A stretch of DNA of 14,013 bases from Rhodobacteraceae bacterium UBA7436 (lineage in GTDB: Bacteria; Pseudomonadota; Alphaproteobacteria; Rhodobacterales; Rhodobacteraceae), in NCBI GenBank assembly GCA_002478745.1, contig DLQI01000050.1, forward strand, positions 1-14,013. The letters are read 5' to 3'. Both the position numbers and the translations under genes were made by a program. Positions 6,136 to 13,792 of the stretch are shown here, piece by piece (the first letter of the stretch is position 1; the number at the start of each line of letters is the position of its first letter). The notes beneath the pieces are model-generated. The model did not search any database. It saw only the letters and a program-made list of their open reading frames with translations, and had not been told where the DNA came from.

Positions 6136-7263
6136 ATGACCAAAGTTACATTCGATTTACACGCCACCGATGGCAAGGCCCGCACGGGTCAAATCAACAC
6201 TCCGCGCGGTGAAATTCGTACGCCTGCGTTTATGCCTGTGGGCACGGCTGCGACCGTTAAAGCGATGATGCCTGAAAGCGTGCGTTCAACGGGTGCTGAT
6301 ATATTGCTTGGCAACACCTATCACTTGATGCTGCGCCCGACGGCTGAGCGGATTGAGCGTCTTGGTGGCTTGCACAAGTTCATGAATTGGGAACGCCCGA
6401 TTTTGACGGACAGTGGTGGGTTTCAGGTGATGAGTTTGGCAGGATTGCGCAAACTGACTGAGCAGGGCGTAACTTTCAAATCCCACGTGGATGGCTCCAG
6501 CCACGAGATCACGCCAGAGCGATCTATGGAAATTCAGCGCATGCTGGGATCAGACATCGTGATGTGCTTTGACGAATGTCCGGCGCTTCCTGCTGATCGC
6601 AAGCGGATCGCTGAAAGTATGCGCATGTCGATGCGTTGGGCTGATCGGTCCAAGGTGGCCTTTGGTGATCGTCCGGGGCACGCGCTGTTTGGTATTATGC
6701 AGGGCGGTCTGGAAAAGGATTTTCGCGAGGAAAGCGCGAAGGCACTGACTGACATTGGTTTTGATGGGTATGCCGTCGGTGGATTGGCTGTGGGCGAGGG
6801 GCAGCAGGCAATGTTTGATTGTCTAGATTATGCGCCTGATATGCTGCCAACGGACAAGCCGCGTTATTTGATGGGCGTGGGTAAACCTGATGACATCGTC
6901 GGCGCAGTCGCGCGTGGCATCGATATGATGGATTGCGTGCTGCCTTCACGCTCTGGTCGTACGGGGCAGGTGTTTACCCGTCACGGTGTTGTGAACATTA
7001 AAAATGCACGTCACGCAGATGATCCGCGCCCACTTGATGAGAACTGCAGCTGTCCTGCATGTTCCAATTATAGTCGCGCTTATTTGAACCACGTGTTTCG
7101 CAGCAATGAAATGATTTCGGGCATGTTGCTGACATGGCATAACTTGCAATATTTTCAGGATATTATGCAGGGAATGCGGGATGCGATTGGGGCTGGTACC
7201 TTTGAATCATGGCAAAAAGATTTCCATGACGGGCGTGCACAGGGCGACATCGAACCCCTATAA
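6136..7263 (+). CDS. tgt: tRNA-guanine transglycosylase
   Basis: This cytosolic enzyme exchanges guanine-34 for preQ1 in tRNAs with GUN anticodons (Asp, Asn, His, Tyr), the committed step placing queuosine in tRNA. The 375-residue product has the usual length. Landmarks are ILTDSGGFQVMS with the catalytic Asp92, GIMQGG, and GIDMMDCVLPSRSGRTG with the nucleophile Asp266. The zinc ligands are Cys304, Cys306 and Cys309 (CSCPAC) with His335. I chose the ATG at 6136 because the protein then starts MTKVTFDLHATDG like its relatives and AGAGG precedes it. The open frame further upstream runs back over the SPFH promoter and is not coding. The queuosine partner queA is not in the window. The tRNA-Asp(GTC) at the right end is a predicted substrate. 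Confidence 0.95.
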   Translation: MTKVTFDLHATDGKARTGQINTPRGEIRTPAFMPVGTAATVKAMMPESVRSTGADILLGNTYHLMLRPTAERIERLGGLHKFMNWERPILTDSGGFQVMSLAGLRKLTEQGVTFKSHVDGSSHEITPERSMEIQRMLGSDIVMCFDECPALPADRKRIAESMRMSMRWADRSKVAFGDRPGHALFGIMQGGLEKDFREESAKALTDIGFDGYAVGGLAVGEGQQAMFDCLDYAPDMLPTDKPRYLMGVGKPDDIVGAVARGIDMMDCVLPSRSGRTGQVFTRHGVVNIKNARHADDPRPLDENCSCPACSNYSRAYLNHVFRSNEMISGMLLTWHNLQYFQDIMQGMRDAIGAGTFESWQKDFHDGRAQGDIEPL

Positions 7264-7291
7264 AACCTCAGGAAAGTACCAACAAGTTTGC

Positions 7292-7319
7292 TGATCCCAT
7301 TGCACCTCAGTGGGGATCA
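7292..7319 (+). other. Hairpin downstream of tgt
   Basis: TGATCCC (7292-7298) pairs with GGGATCA (7313-7319) around a 14-base interval. The following sequence is CGTCATTGTTG, without a clear U-run, so it is a weak terminator or a 3'-end stabiliser rather than a textbook terminator. Confidence 0.4.
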
Positions 7320-7332
7320 CGTCATTGTTGCC

Positions 7333-7359
7333 CTTGAAACAGGCATATAAGACCTACAC
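7333..7359 (+). promoter_or_regulatory. RpoH-like (heat-shock) promoter candidate for lon
   Basis: CTTGAAA (7333-7339) is a full heat-shock -35 core. It is followed 16 bases after CTTG by CCTACAC (7353-7359), a five-of-seven match to the alphaproteobacterial RpoH -10 CYTATNT. It lies about 80 bases upstream of the lon start, and lon is a known RpoH target in proteobacteria. TACACT at 7355-7360 could also serve as a poor sigma-70 -10. Confidence 0.45.
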
Positions 7360-7439
7360 TTAACAAAGTCGAAACAGGAGACGGCCATTGGTTGCCTAGA
7401 TTAGGGACCGCGCCGCCTTGCCAGATTAAGGAATTGAGC

Positions 7440-9842
7440 ATGCAAGAGCCACTTAACGCATCCTACCCCATATTGCCTTTGCGCGATATTGTTGTGTTCC
7501 CACACATGATTGTACCGCTTTTTGTTGGTCGCGAAAAATCAGTCCGCGCCCTTGAAGAGGTTATGGCCGACGATAAGCAAATCTTGCTGTCCAGCCAAAC
7601 TGATCCGTCTGAGGATGATCCACAAAGCGATGGTATCTTTAAGGTTGGCGTTTTGGCCAATGTCTTGCAGTTGCTGAAGTTGCCAGACGGCACGGTTAAA
7701 GTGCTGGTCGAGGGCCAAGCCCGCGTGCGCATCACAGAATACCTAGACAATGACGACTTCTTTGAAGCTCGCGCTGAGTATCTGACTGAGATGCCTGGTG
7801 ACGTGGCCACAACTGAGGCGTTATTGCGTACGGTTTCAGACGAGTTTGAGCGCTATTCAAAAGTTAAAAAGAACATCCCTGAAGAGGCGTTGGCTGCTGT
7901 TGGTGAATCTGAGGAGCCATCAAAACTGGCCGATTTGGTTGCGGGTCACTTAGGGATCGAAGTTGAGCAGAAGCAAGACTTGCTTGAGACCCTCAGCATT
8001 TCTGAACGTCTTGAGAAGGTCTATGGCCTGATGCAGGGCGAGATGTCTGTTTTGCAGGTTGAGAAGAAGATTAAAACCCGCGTCAAAACACAGATGGAAC
8101 GCACGCAGCGTGAGTATTATCTGAACGAACAGATGAAAGCGATCCAGCAAGAGTTGGGTGACGGCGAAGACGGCAAGAACGAGATGGACGAGCTGAACGA
8201 GAAGATCAGCGCAACCAAGCTTAGTAAAGAAGCCCGTGAAAAGGTCGATTCTGAAGTTAAGAAACTCAAGAACATGTCGCCTATGTCTGCTGAGGCCACT
8301 GTTGTCCGCAACTATCTAGATTGGATGCTGGGCGTTCCGTGGGGTGTCAAATCCCGCGTGAAGAAGGACTTGGTCCGCGCACAGAAAATCTTGGACGATG
8401 ATCACTATGGTCTGGAAAAGGTCAAAGAACGCATCGTTGAGTATTTGGCTGTGCAGCAACGCTCTTCCAAAATGAAGGGCCCGATCATGTGTTTGGTTGG
8501 TCCTCCCGGTGTCGGTAAGACATCGCTTGGTAAATCTGTGGCCAAAGCCACTGGTCGTGAGTTTATTCGCATCTCCCTTGGTGGTGTGCGCGACGAAAGC
8601 GAAATTCGTGGTCACCGCCGTACCTATATCGGCTCTATGCCCGGTAAGATCATCCAGGCTTTGAAAAAGGCAAAGACCAGCAATCCGCTGATCTTGTTGG
8701 ATGAAATCGACAAAATGGGCCAAGATTTCCGCGGCGACCCTGCATCTGCAATGTTGGAAGTGTTGGATCCGGAACAGAACTCTACCTTTGTGGATCATTA
8801 TCTAGAGGTCGAATATGACCTGTCTGATGTGATGTTCCTAACCACATCCAACAGCTACAACATGCCTGGTCCATTGCTGGACCGCATGGAGATCATTCCG
8901 TTGGCAGGTTACACTGAGGACGAAAAGCACGAGATCGCCAAGCAGCACTTGTTGCCAAAACAGACCAAGAACCACGGCCTGAAAAAAGGTGAGTATGAGC
9001 TGACTGATGACGGATTAACCGACATCATCCGCTATTACACCCGTGAAGCTGGGGTTCGTAACCTTGAGCGTGAGATTGGCAAAACGGCACGTAAGTCTTT
9101 GACTAAGATCATCAAAAAGGAAGAAACCAGCGTCGTTGTTTCTGCTGAGAACATGAACGATTTCTTGGGTGTCAAAAAATACCGCTATGGATTGGCCGAA
9201 CAGCACGACCAAGTTGGTGTGGTAACTGGTTTGGCATGGACATCCGTTGGTGGTGATCTGTTGCATATCGAGGCGTTGAAATTGCCTGGTAAAGGGCGAA
9301 TGAAAACGACCGGTAAGCTGGGTGATGTGATGAAGGAGTCGATTGAAGCGGCGTCATCCTATGTGCGCTCGATCAGCCCTAAAATTGGGGTTAAACCAAC
9401 CAAGTTTGATAAACTTGATATCCACGTTCACGTCCCAGATGGCGCGACGCCGAAAGACGGTCCATCTGCTGGTTTGGCGATGGTGACATCAATCGTGTCT
9501 GTGTTGACGGGTATTCCTGTGCGCAAAGACATCGCGATGACAGGTGAGGTTTCGTTGCGTGGAAACGCGATGCCGATTGGTGGCTTGAAAGAAAAGCTGT
9601 TGGCCGCGCTGCGCGGTGGGATCAAAACAGTTCTTATTCCCGAAGAGAATGAGAAAGACTTGGCCGAAATTCCAGACAACGTGAAAGAGGGATTGAAGAT
9701 CATTCCTGTGACGCATGTATCTGAAGTTTTGAAATACGCATTGGTGTCTGAACCTGAATCCATCCACTGGGATGAGGCGGCAGAAGAGGCTGCGGCAGCT
9801 GCAGCAGCTGCTGTAACGGCGCCAAGTGCTACTGCGCACTAA
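7440..9842 (+). CDS. lon: ATP-dependent Lon protease
   Basis: Lon is the cytosolic AAA+ serine protease that degrades misfolded and selected regulatory proteins. The 800-residue product has the standard three-domain plan. An N-terminal substrate-binding domain starts at YPILPLRDIVVFPHMIVPLF and is followed by a helical region to about residue 320. The AAA+ module has Walker A GPPGVGKT (Lys360) and Walker B LILLDEIDKM. The C-terminal protease domain has the Ser-Lys dyad: Ser676 in KDGPSAG and Lys719 in GGLKEKLLAAL. The ATG at 7440 has AAGGA seven bases upstream, and the shorter N-terminus fits the family. An in-frame extension to 7392 lacks a ribosome site. The C-terminus ends in a glutamate/alanine-rich tail with a run of eight alanines. 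The gene is followed by a strong terminator and then an HU-like gene, a common alphaproteobacterial order. Confidence 0.97.
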   Translation: MQEPLNASYPILPLRDIVVFPHMIVPLFVGREKSVRALEEVMADDKQILLSSQTDPSEDDPQSDGIFKVGVLANVLQLLKLPDGTVKVLVEGQARVRITEYLDNDDFFEARAEYLTEMPGDVATTEALLRTVSDEFERYSKVKKNIPEEALAAVGESEEPSKLADLVAGHLGIEVEQKQDLLETLSISERLEKVYGLMQGEMSVLQVEKKIKTRVKTQMERTQREYYLNEQMKAIQQELGDGEDGKNEMDELNEKISATKLSKEAREKVDSEVKKLKNMSPMSAEATVVRNYLDWMLGVPWGVKSRVKKDLVRAQKILDDDHYGLEKVKERIVEYLAVQQRSSKMKGPIMCLVGPPGVGKTSLGKSVAKATGREFIRISLGGVRDESEIRGHRRTYIGSMPGKIIQALKKAKTSNPLILLDEIDKMGQDFRGDPASAMLEVLDPEQNSTFVDHYLEVEYDLSDVMFLTTSNSYNMPGPLLDRMEIIPLAGYTEDEKHEIAKQHLLPKQTKNHGLKKGEYELTDDGLTDIIRYYTREAGVRNLEREIGKTARKSLTKIIKKEETSVVVSAENMNDFLGVKKYRYGLAEQHDQVGVVTGLAWTSVGGDLLHIEALKLPGKGRMKTTGKLGDVMKESIEAASSYVRSISPKIGVKPTKFDKLDIHVHVPDGATPKDGPSAGLAMVTSIVSVLTGIPVRKDIAMTGEVSLRGNAMPIGGLKEKLLAALRGGIKTVLIPEENEKDLAEIPDNVKEGLKIIPVTHVSEVLKYALVSEPESIHWDEAAEEAAAAAAAAVTAPSATAH

Positions 9843-9863
9843 GGGCTAAATGATAATAAAAGG

Positions 9864-9891
9864 GCGGCTCATGTCATGAGCCGCTTTTTTT
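9864..9891 (+). terminator. Intrinsic terminator of lon
   Basis: GCGGCTCA (9864-9871) and TGAGCCGC (9877-9884) form an eight-pair stem with a five-base loop, followed directly by seven T residues. An A-rich stretch precedes the stem. It is about 20 bases past the lon stop. Confidence 0.92.
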
Positions 9892-9988
9892 GCATCTGCT
9901 GCTAAGTGTTGTGATTTGTTGCCTAATTTGTGTCATTTCTAGCTTAAGTTAAAAGGAAAGGTGGGTATTCCCGTGTTTTGAGCCTAAA

Positions 9989-10009
9989 CTGTTTCCAATA
10001 AAGAAACAG
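9989..10009. promoter_or_regulatory. Dyad in the leader of the HU-like gene
   Basis: A perfect seven-base inverted repeat, CTGTTTC (9989-9995) and GAAACAG (10003-10009), has a seven-base centre. It ends eight bases before the GGCGGGG ribosome site. It may be a protein-binding operator or, in the RNA, a hairpin near the translation start. Confidence 0.4.
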
Positions 10010-10032
10010 CCATTGCGGCGGGGATGACACTA

Positions 10033-10473
10033 ATGCCGACTAAAAAGTCAAAAACACTAGTAGTACTCGAGCAAACAACAGATCAAGAAAACGCGGTTCA
10101 AGCTGCAGTTAAAGCAGTAGTTGAAGCTCCGGTTCCTGCCTCTGCATCACCAGTTGTGGTCGAAGGCCCACAGCCCGTTGTGAGCGGTCCGGTAATGCGC
10201 AAAAAGGAATTGATCGACCTAGTTGTTGAACGTTCTGGCTTGAAGAAAAAAGATGCCAAGCCGATTGTCGAAGCAACTTTGGCGATCTTGGGTGAAGCTT
10301 TGGCTGAAGCACGTGAATTGAACCTACAGCCACTTGGCAAGGTCAAAGTACGTCGTGAAAAGGTGATGCCAAACGGGCGTGTTTTGGTGACAAAAATCCG
10401 TCAGTCTATGGGATCAGAAGGGTCGAGCAGCGACTCTGATGATGCGGCTGACATGCCGGAAGCTGCTGAGTAA
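10033..10473 (+). CDS. HU-related DNA-binding protein with low-complexity tails
   Basis: This 146-residue protein contains an HU/IHF-type DNA-binding core at about residues 56-124 (MRKKELIDLVVERSGLKKKD onward). It is expected to bind and bend DNA in the nucleoid. The N-terminal 55 residues are a basic start then an Ala/Val/Pro-rich linker, and the last 20 residues are serine- and acid-rich. The core looks shortened: after NLQPLGKVKVRREK the beta arm carries PNGRVLVTKIRQ, without the canonical RNP tip and without the final VPAFKAGKALK-type helix. I chose the ATG at 10033 because GGCGGGG lies nine bases upstream. The ATG at 10024 directly abuts that site. The position immediately after lon is where hupB usually sits, so it may be a derived hupB. 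Confidence 0.8.
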   Translation: MPTKKSKTLVVLEQTTDQENAVQAAVKAVVEAPVPASASPVVVEGPQPVVSGPVMRKKELIDLVVERSGLKKKDAKPIVEATLAILGEALAEARELNLQPLGKVKVRREKVMPNGRVLVTKIRQSMGSEGSSSDSDDAADMPEAAE

Positions 10474-10498
10474 GCAATTTCAATTGAGATGAATTAAG

Positions 10499-10531
10499 CC
10501 GCTCCTGCTCGCAGGGGCGGTTTTCTTTTTT
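10499..10531 (+). terminator. Intrinsic terminator of the HU-like gene
   Basis: A nine-pair stem (CCGCTCCTG at 10499-10507 with CAGGGGCGG at 10512-10520, one G-T pair) has a CTCG loop and is followed by TTTTCTTTTTT. Confidence 0.92.
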
Positions 10532-10538
10532 GGGCTTA

Positions 10539-10557
10539 CGTGCTTTGAATGAGCACG
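10539..10557. promoter_or_regulatory. Small dyad upstream of the histidine phosphatase gene
   Basis: CGTGCT (10539-10544) and AGCACG (10552-10557) flank a seven-base centre just ahead of the AAGGAG ribosome site. This could be an operator or a leader hairpin. I see no clear promoter in this 100-base gap. Confidence 0.3.
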
Positions 10558-10576
10558 CGCGAAAAGGAGCCCACAG

Positions 10577-11146
10577 ATGTACCCAGAAATTTATGTATTG
10601 CGACACGGCGAAACGTTTTGGAATTCTGAGGGTCGGATGCAAGGTGGCCTTAATTCACCGTTAACACCGCTTGGGAAAGAGCAAGCTGAACGTCAGGCTG
10701 CGATTCTGTCCCAGATTGATTTGAATAGATTCGCGATTTTGTGCAGCCCACAGGGCAGGGCATTCGAAACGGCGGCGATTGCTTTGGCCCGTCAGGTCGA
10801 TAATATTCACACTGATCCGCGTCTACGAGAGATTGAAGTGGGTGAATGGAAGGGGCGTTTGCGGTCTGAGCTCGCGTCCCCAGATGAATTTGAAGAAACC
10901 CCTGATGGCGCATTAGAGCTGTATGAGCGGGCTCCGGGCGGCGAGGGGTTTGCCGCACTTGAGGCCCGTTGTATAGAATTTGTATCGTCTTTACAGGGGC
11001 CTAGCATATTGGTGACGCATGGAATTACATCCCGCATGTTGCGTTCAACCGTGTTGGGACTTGGGCGGGACGGCATGTCAAAAATGCCCGGTGGGCAGGG
11101 TGTTGTGTATCATTTGAAAAATGGTGTGCAAAAACGTCTATCTTAG
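10577..11146 (+). CDS. Histidine phosphatase family protein (phosphoglycerate mutase-like)
   Basis: This 189-residue member of the histidine phosphatase superfamily uses a phospho-histidine intermediate to remove or transfer phosphate groups. The signature LRHGET gives the nucleophile His10 with Arg9. Arg61 in SPQGRAFETA, Glu85 in LREIEVGEW (probable acid) and His148 in LVTHG complete the active site. AAGGAG lies seven bases before the ATG. The length and lack of the long insertions of true dPGM favour a small-molecule phosphatase (CobC/GpmB-like) over the glycolytic mutase, but the substrate cannot be told from sequence. The gene stands alone after a terminator. Its stop codon lies just upstream of the promoter of the tRNA-Val gene. 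Confidence 0.87.
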   Translation: MYPEIYVLRHGETFWNSEGRMQGGLNSPLTPLGKEQAERQAAILSQIDLNRFAILCSPQGRAFETAAIALARQVDNIHTDPRLREIEVGEWKGRLRSELASPDEFEETPDGALELYERAPGGEGFAALEARCIEFVSSLQGPSILVTHGITSRMLRSTVLGLGRDGMSKMPGGQGVVYHLKNGVQKRLS

Positions 11147-11148
11147 GC

Positions 11149-11177
11149 TTGCGTCTCTCTAAACCTTTGTCTAAATA
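11149..11177 (+). promoter_or_regulatory. Promoter of tRNA-Val
   Basis: TTGCGT (11149-11154) and TAAATA (11172-11177) are spaced by 17 bases. The -10 ends ten bases before the mature tRNA 5' end, so the transcript would begin just upstream of the tRNA. Confidence 0.6.
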
Positions 11178-11187
11178 CCGCCCTACC

Positions 11188-11263
<76 letters not shown>

Positions 11264-11319
11264 CTTACCTCACATTCTAGTTCTACCAACGCATCTTACT
11301 TTGCGGTTGTCAGAGTTGG

Positions 11320-12448
11320 CTATTTATTGCCAGCTTTTCGGTATTGGTTTGGCGACAGCCCCGTTTCGCGACCGAATGCTTTGTAGAACGTCGATTTCGA
11401 GTTGAAGCCAACCTCTAACGCTACAGTCAATACGGACGCATCACTTGATTTCAAAAGTAACTTGGATGCTTCGATCCGCCAGTGAGCGACGTAGTCAAAA
11501 AATGTCGATCCGATTTGATCGTTCAAAGGTTTGCGATATGTGGTTTGGCAGCGCACCGACATAGCGAGACAGTTTCTGCAACGAAAGATTTGGATCCAGG
11601 TACAGAGCATCCTGCATCATAGATTTTTCGATCCGCGCAGCGAGTGATTCCATATGGTCTTTGCTGAGTGCTGAACGCGAGTATTTGTCCGGACTCTCTG
11701 CGGTTTCTTTAATATGTGCTGTTGGAGGTGATGTTAATGATGCGAATATATTCAGAAATATCAGCACGCCTGCAGCGAGTAGATAGAAAAGCACTGGTTC
11801 GAAGGGTGGGCCTTTCCCAAAGTTTTCGCCGGTAAAGCCAATCGTGCCCGCGGCCCACAAGGCGACAAGAAATCCCATTAACCAGTTAACCCAGCAAAGA
11901 TCGCGCTGATCTATATTCGAATAGATTGTGAGTAGCGTTTCACGGTAGCTGCGTAAACGCCTTAGAGTTGCGATTAGGTATGCCAACGAAGAGATTGGCC
12001 AGAGTAGGATTAGGGCAAAGGCAGTAAAAGCCAGTATATTCGAGGCAATGTCGGTTGGCAGGTCGCCCTCAATCAGCATGGTTCTTTTGTCCTCTAGAGG
12101 TAAAAGCCAAAATCCTATTGTTACGATGCACCCAGCCAAAGGTAGAAAGCCGTCGCGCCATTTAAAGGGTATTGGATCAAGCTCGGGTGATTTGGCGACC
12201 ACATAATAAAAGACGGCGGGCGCAAGTGTTAACAGCATGATCAAAATCGCTGGAAAGTAGACGAGGAATAGAGCTGGGGCAAACGCTGTAATCAATGGTA
12301 ACGAGAATACCCCTGCAAAGACGCCATACACCAATCTAAGATAAAGGCGGGAAGTTTTACATTCACGACCCACAGCGTTCGATGTTAGGCCAGTAATGGC
12401 GATCCCCAAGCAGATACCAGAAAGAACAAGTGTAGCGTCAGTTTGCAT
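11320..12448 (-). pseudogene. Frameshifted AraC-family regulator with seven-helix membrane domain
   Basis: Two overlapping reading frames together encode one protein. Frame one (12448 down to a stop at 11495) gives about seven hydrophobic helices (roughly residues 6-22, 35-55, 58-85, 102-118, 137-165, 190-208, 219-240). It then starts an AraC DNA-binding domain: LSLQKLSRYVGALPNHISQTF. Frame two resumes exactly where the homology is lost with NDQIGSTFFDYVAHWRIEAS and continues through ALEVGFNSKSTFYKAFGRETG to a TAG at 11320. Skipping one base (the C at 11524, between TTT and AAC on the coding strand) restores a 375-residue protein. Known members are membrane-bound transcription regulators. As written, the DNA-binding domain is truncated after its first helices, so the gene is inactive unless this is a sequence error. 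No strong ribosome site precedes the ATG. The gene is divergent from a membrane protein gene it may control. Confidence 0.85.
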
Positions 12449-12493
12449 ATCTAATCGTATGCCAGTTTGCTTGATCTAATCAATCGAACAAGG

Positions 12494-12515
12494 GTCCGCG
12501 CCGTCCCGCGCGGAC
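12494..12515. promoter_or_regulatory. Dyad in the divergent regulator/membrane-protein intergenic region
   Basis: A perfect eight-base inverted repeat, GTCCGCGC (12494-12501) and GCGCGGAC (12508-12515), has a six-base centre and lies in the middle of the 137-base gap between divergent genes. It is unusually GC-rich for this region. It could be an operator for the AraC-type regulator or another factor. No T-run follows on either strand, so it is not a terminator. Confidence 0.5.
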
Positions 12516-12585
12516 GACAGTCGGCGATTTAGACATCAGTATGACCAGAGAGGGCCTGATCGATTCAACAATGAAGGAATGACTG

Positions 12586-13266
12586 ATGATCTATTTTGAT
12601 ACGCTGGCACTTGGTGTCCATGTTGCGTTTGGGAGTGTGGCCGTTCTCATGGGCGCAATTGCATTTGCTGTGCGCAAAGGTGGCAAAAGTCATATAAAGG
12701 CAGGGCGGGCTTTTGCGATTTGCATGGGATTGTGTTCGGTTTTCGGTGGTGTGATTGGTCTCGTAAAGTTCGAAACATTTTACATCACGTTTCACGCTGG
12801 GATCCTTGGAGTAACCTTGGTCACAAGCGGTTGGTTAATGGCGCGGGCACAGCCGCGCGGATCGTGGTTCTTTGCAACGGCATTTGTAAACGTAGCCAAT
12901 GTTGTTGCACTCGCATGTGTTGGCGCATACGCTATGTCGCAGACTGGCGGTGTGCTGTTCGGTTTTGAGGCGGCGAACTATCTGTTCCTTTGTATGTTAG
13001 CGAGTATTGCGTTGATTGGTGATTTGTTTGTTTTGTTGCAAACCGTCCCATCAAAAAAACATCGCGTTTCACAGCATATCCTGCGTATGTGCATCGGCTT
13101 CTTTATCGCAGCGGGATCTGCGTTCACTGGTCCGGGCCAAAATGCGTTTCCTGAGATAATCAGGAAATCTGGCATACTTTCGGTTCCTGAGCCGTTGATT
13201 TTTGTTCTTATGGTCTTCTGGCTTGTGCGCACATTATTTTGGAATGCGCGCACACCATTATGCTAG
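12586..13266 (+). CDS. DUF2306-like multi-pass membrane protein
   Basis: This 226-residue inner-membrane protein has about seven hydrophobic segments. The N-terminal half reads HVAFGSVAVLMGAIAFAVRK then GGKSHIKAGRAFAICMGL. This matches my memory of the DUF2306 pattern: a helix with His, a lysine/glycine-rich loop with H-x3-GR, then a second helix ending near a Met. Further histidines sit at ITFHAGILG and KKHRVSQHILRM. The function of the family is not established; conserved histidines in or near membranes suggest metal, haem or proton handling, but that is speculation. AAGGA lies seven bases before the ATG. It is divergent from the broken 7TM-AraC regulator, a typical regulator-target arrangement. 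Its stop codon overlaps that of the convergent decarboxylase-family gene. Confidence 0.75.
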   Translation: MIYFDTLALGVHVAFGSVAVLMGAIAFAVRKGGKSHIKAGRAFAICMGLCSVFGGVIGLVKFETFYITFHAGILGVTLVTSGWLMARAQPRGSWFFATAFVNVANVVALACVGAYAMSQTGGVLFGFEAANYLFLCMLASIALIGDLFVLLQTVPSKKHRVSQHILRMCIGFFIAAGSAFTGPGQNAFPEIIRKSGILSVPEPLIFVLMVFWLVRTLFWNARTPLC

Positions 13267-13661
13267 GCCTGAGCTGCTGCGTCGGTATCTTCAAATGCTT
13301 TGCGCGCGATGCGGAAGCACTCAACCCCTTGTGGGACGCCGCAGTAAATGGCGATGACGTGGATGATCGCGCGAACTTCTTCTTTGGACACGCCGTTGGT
13401 GATTGCGCCGTGCAGGTGTAACTCCCATTCATGCATTTTACCCAAGGCACCGATCATCGACAGGTTCATCATCGAACGGGTTTTTGCATCGATGACATCG
13501 TCGCCCCAGCCAAAACCCCAACACCATGCAGTCATGGCCTCTTGAAAGGGGCGGGTAAAGTCATCGGCGGCGGCCAAGTTACCTTCGACGTATTCTGCCC
13601 CAAGGGTCGATTTTCGCTGCTCTAAACCCTTTAAAAATAGATCTTCGTCAAACGTGCTCAT
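13263..13661 (-). CDS. Carboxymuconolactone decarboxylase family protein
   Basis: This 132-residue all-helical protein of the CMD/AhpD superfamily resembles 4-carboxymuconolactone decarboxylase (PcaC) in length and motifs. Visible signatures are TAWCWGFGWG, DAKTRSMMNLSMIGALG, HEWELHLHGAITNGVSKEE (His77, His82, His84) and IAIYCGVPQGVECFRIA. It lacks the CxxC redox pair of AhpD, so a peroxidase-type role is unlikely. True PcaC acts in the protocatechuate branch of aromatic degradation, but no other pca genes are here, so the substrate is open. AAGGA lies seven bases before the ATG. The gene is convergent with the DUF2306-like gene and shares the four bases CTAG with it: each TAG stop lies within the other's. 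Confidence 0.87.
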   Translation of the reverse strand: MSTFDEDLFLKGLEQRKSTLGAEYVEGNLAAADDFTRPFQEAMTAWCWGFGWGDDVIDAKTRSMMNLSMIGALGKMHEWELHLHGAITNGVSKEEVRAIIHVIAIYCGVPQGVECFRIARKAFEDTDAAAQA

Positions 13662-13746
13662 GGCCTGTCCTTTTGAGTGAGTTGTTGGGTTCAGGATATC
13701 AGAATAGGGCCAATTGAAAAACCTTCGATTTTGTTGATTTGTCCGC

Positions 13747-13775
13747 TTGACGCGCCTTACATGTGGACCTATTAC
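13747..13775 (+). promoter_or_regulatory. Promoter of the tRNA cluster
   Basis: TTGACG (13747-13752) and TATTAC (13770-13775) are separated by 17 bases and lie 17 bases upstream of the first tRNA. This is the best promoter match at the right end and probably drives all three tRNAs. Confidence 0.65.
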
Positions 13776-13792
13776 AGCCTCAACAATGCTGC

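Noticed and set aside
2654..7408. Shared 12-mer TAGATTAGGGAC in the leaders of the A-type carrier gene (minus strand) and lon
   Set aside because: In a 14-kb window several 12-base matches are expected by chance, and the two copies sit at different distances from their genes.
9775..9842. Ala/CTG-rich simple sequence at the lon end as a mobile or repeat element
   Set aside because: It is in frame and encodes the alanine-rich Lon tail. It is codon-level low complexity, not an element.
11264..11319. A weak CAACGCA/TGCGGTTG hairpin after tRNA-Val as terminator
   Set aside because: The stem is bulged, and no T-run follows on either strand.
11521..11530. Programmed frameshift at the AraC break (CTTTGA resembles the prfB site)
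   Set aside because: The CTT-TGA reading is not in the frame being translated at that point, and no stop codon or Shine-Dalgarno-like stimulator is positioned as in prfB.
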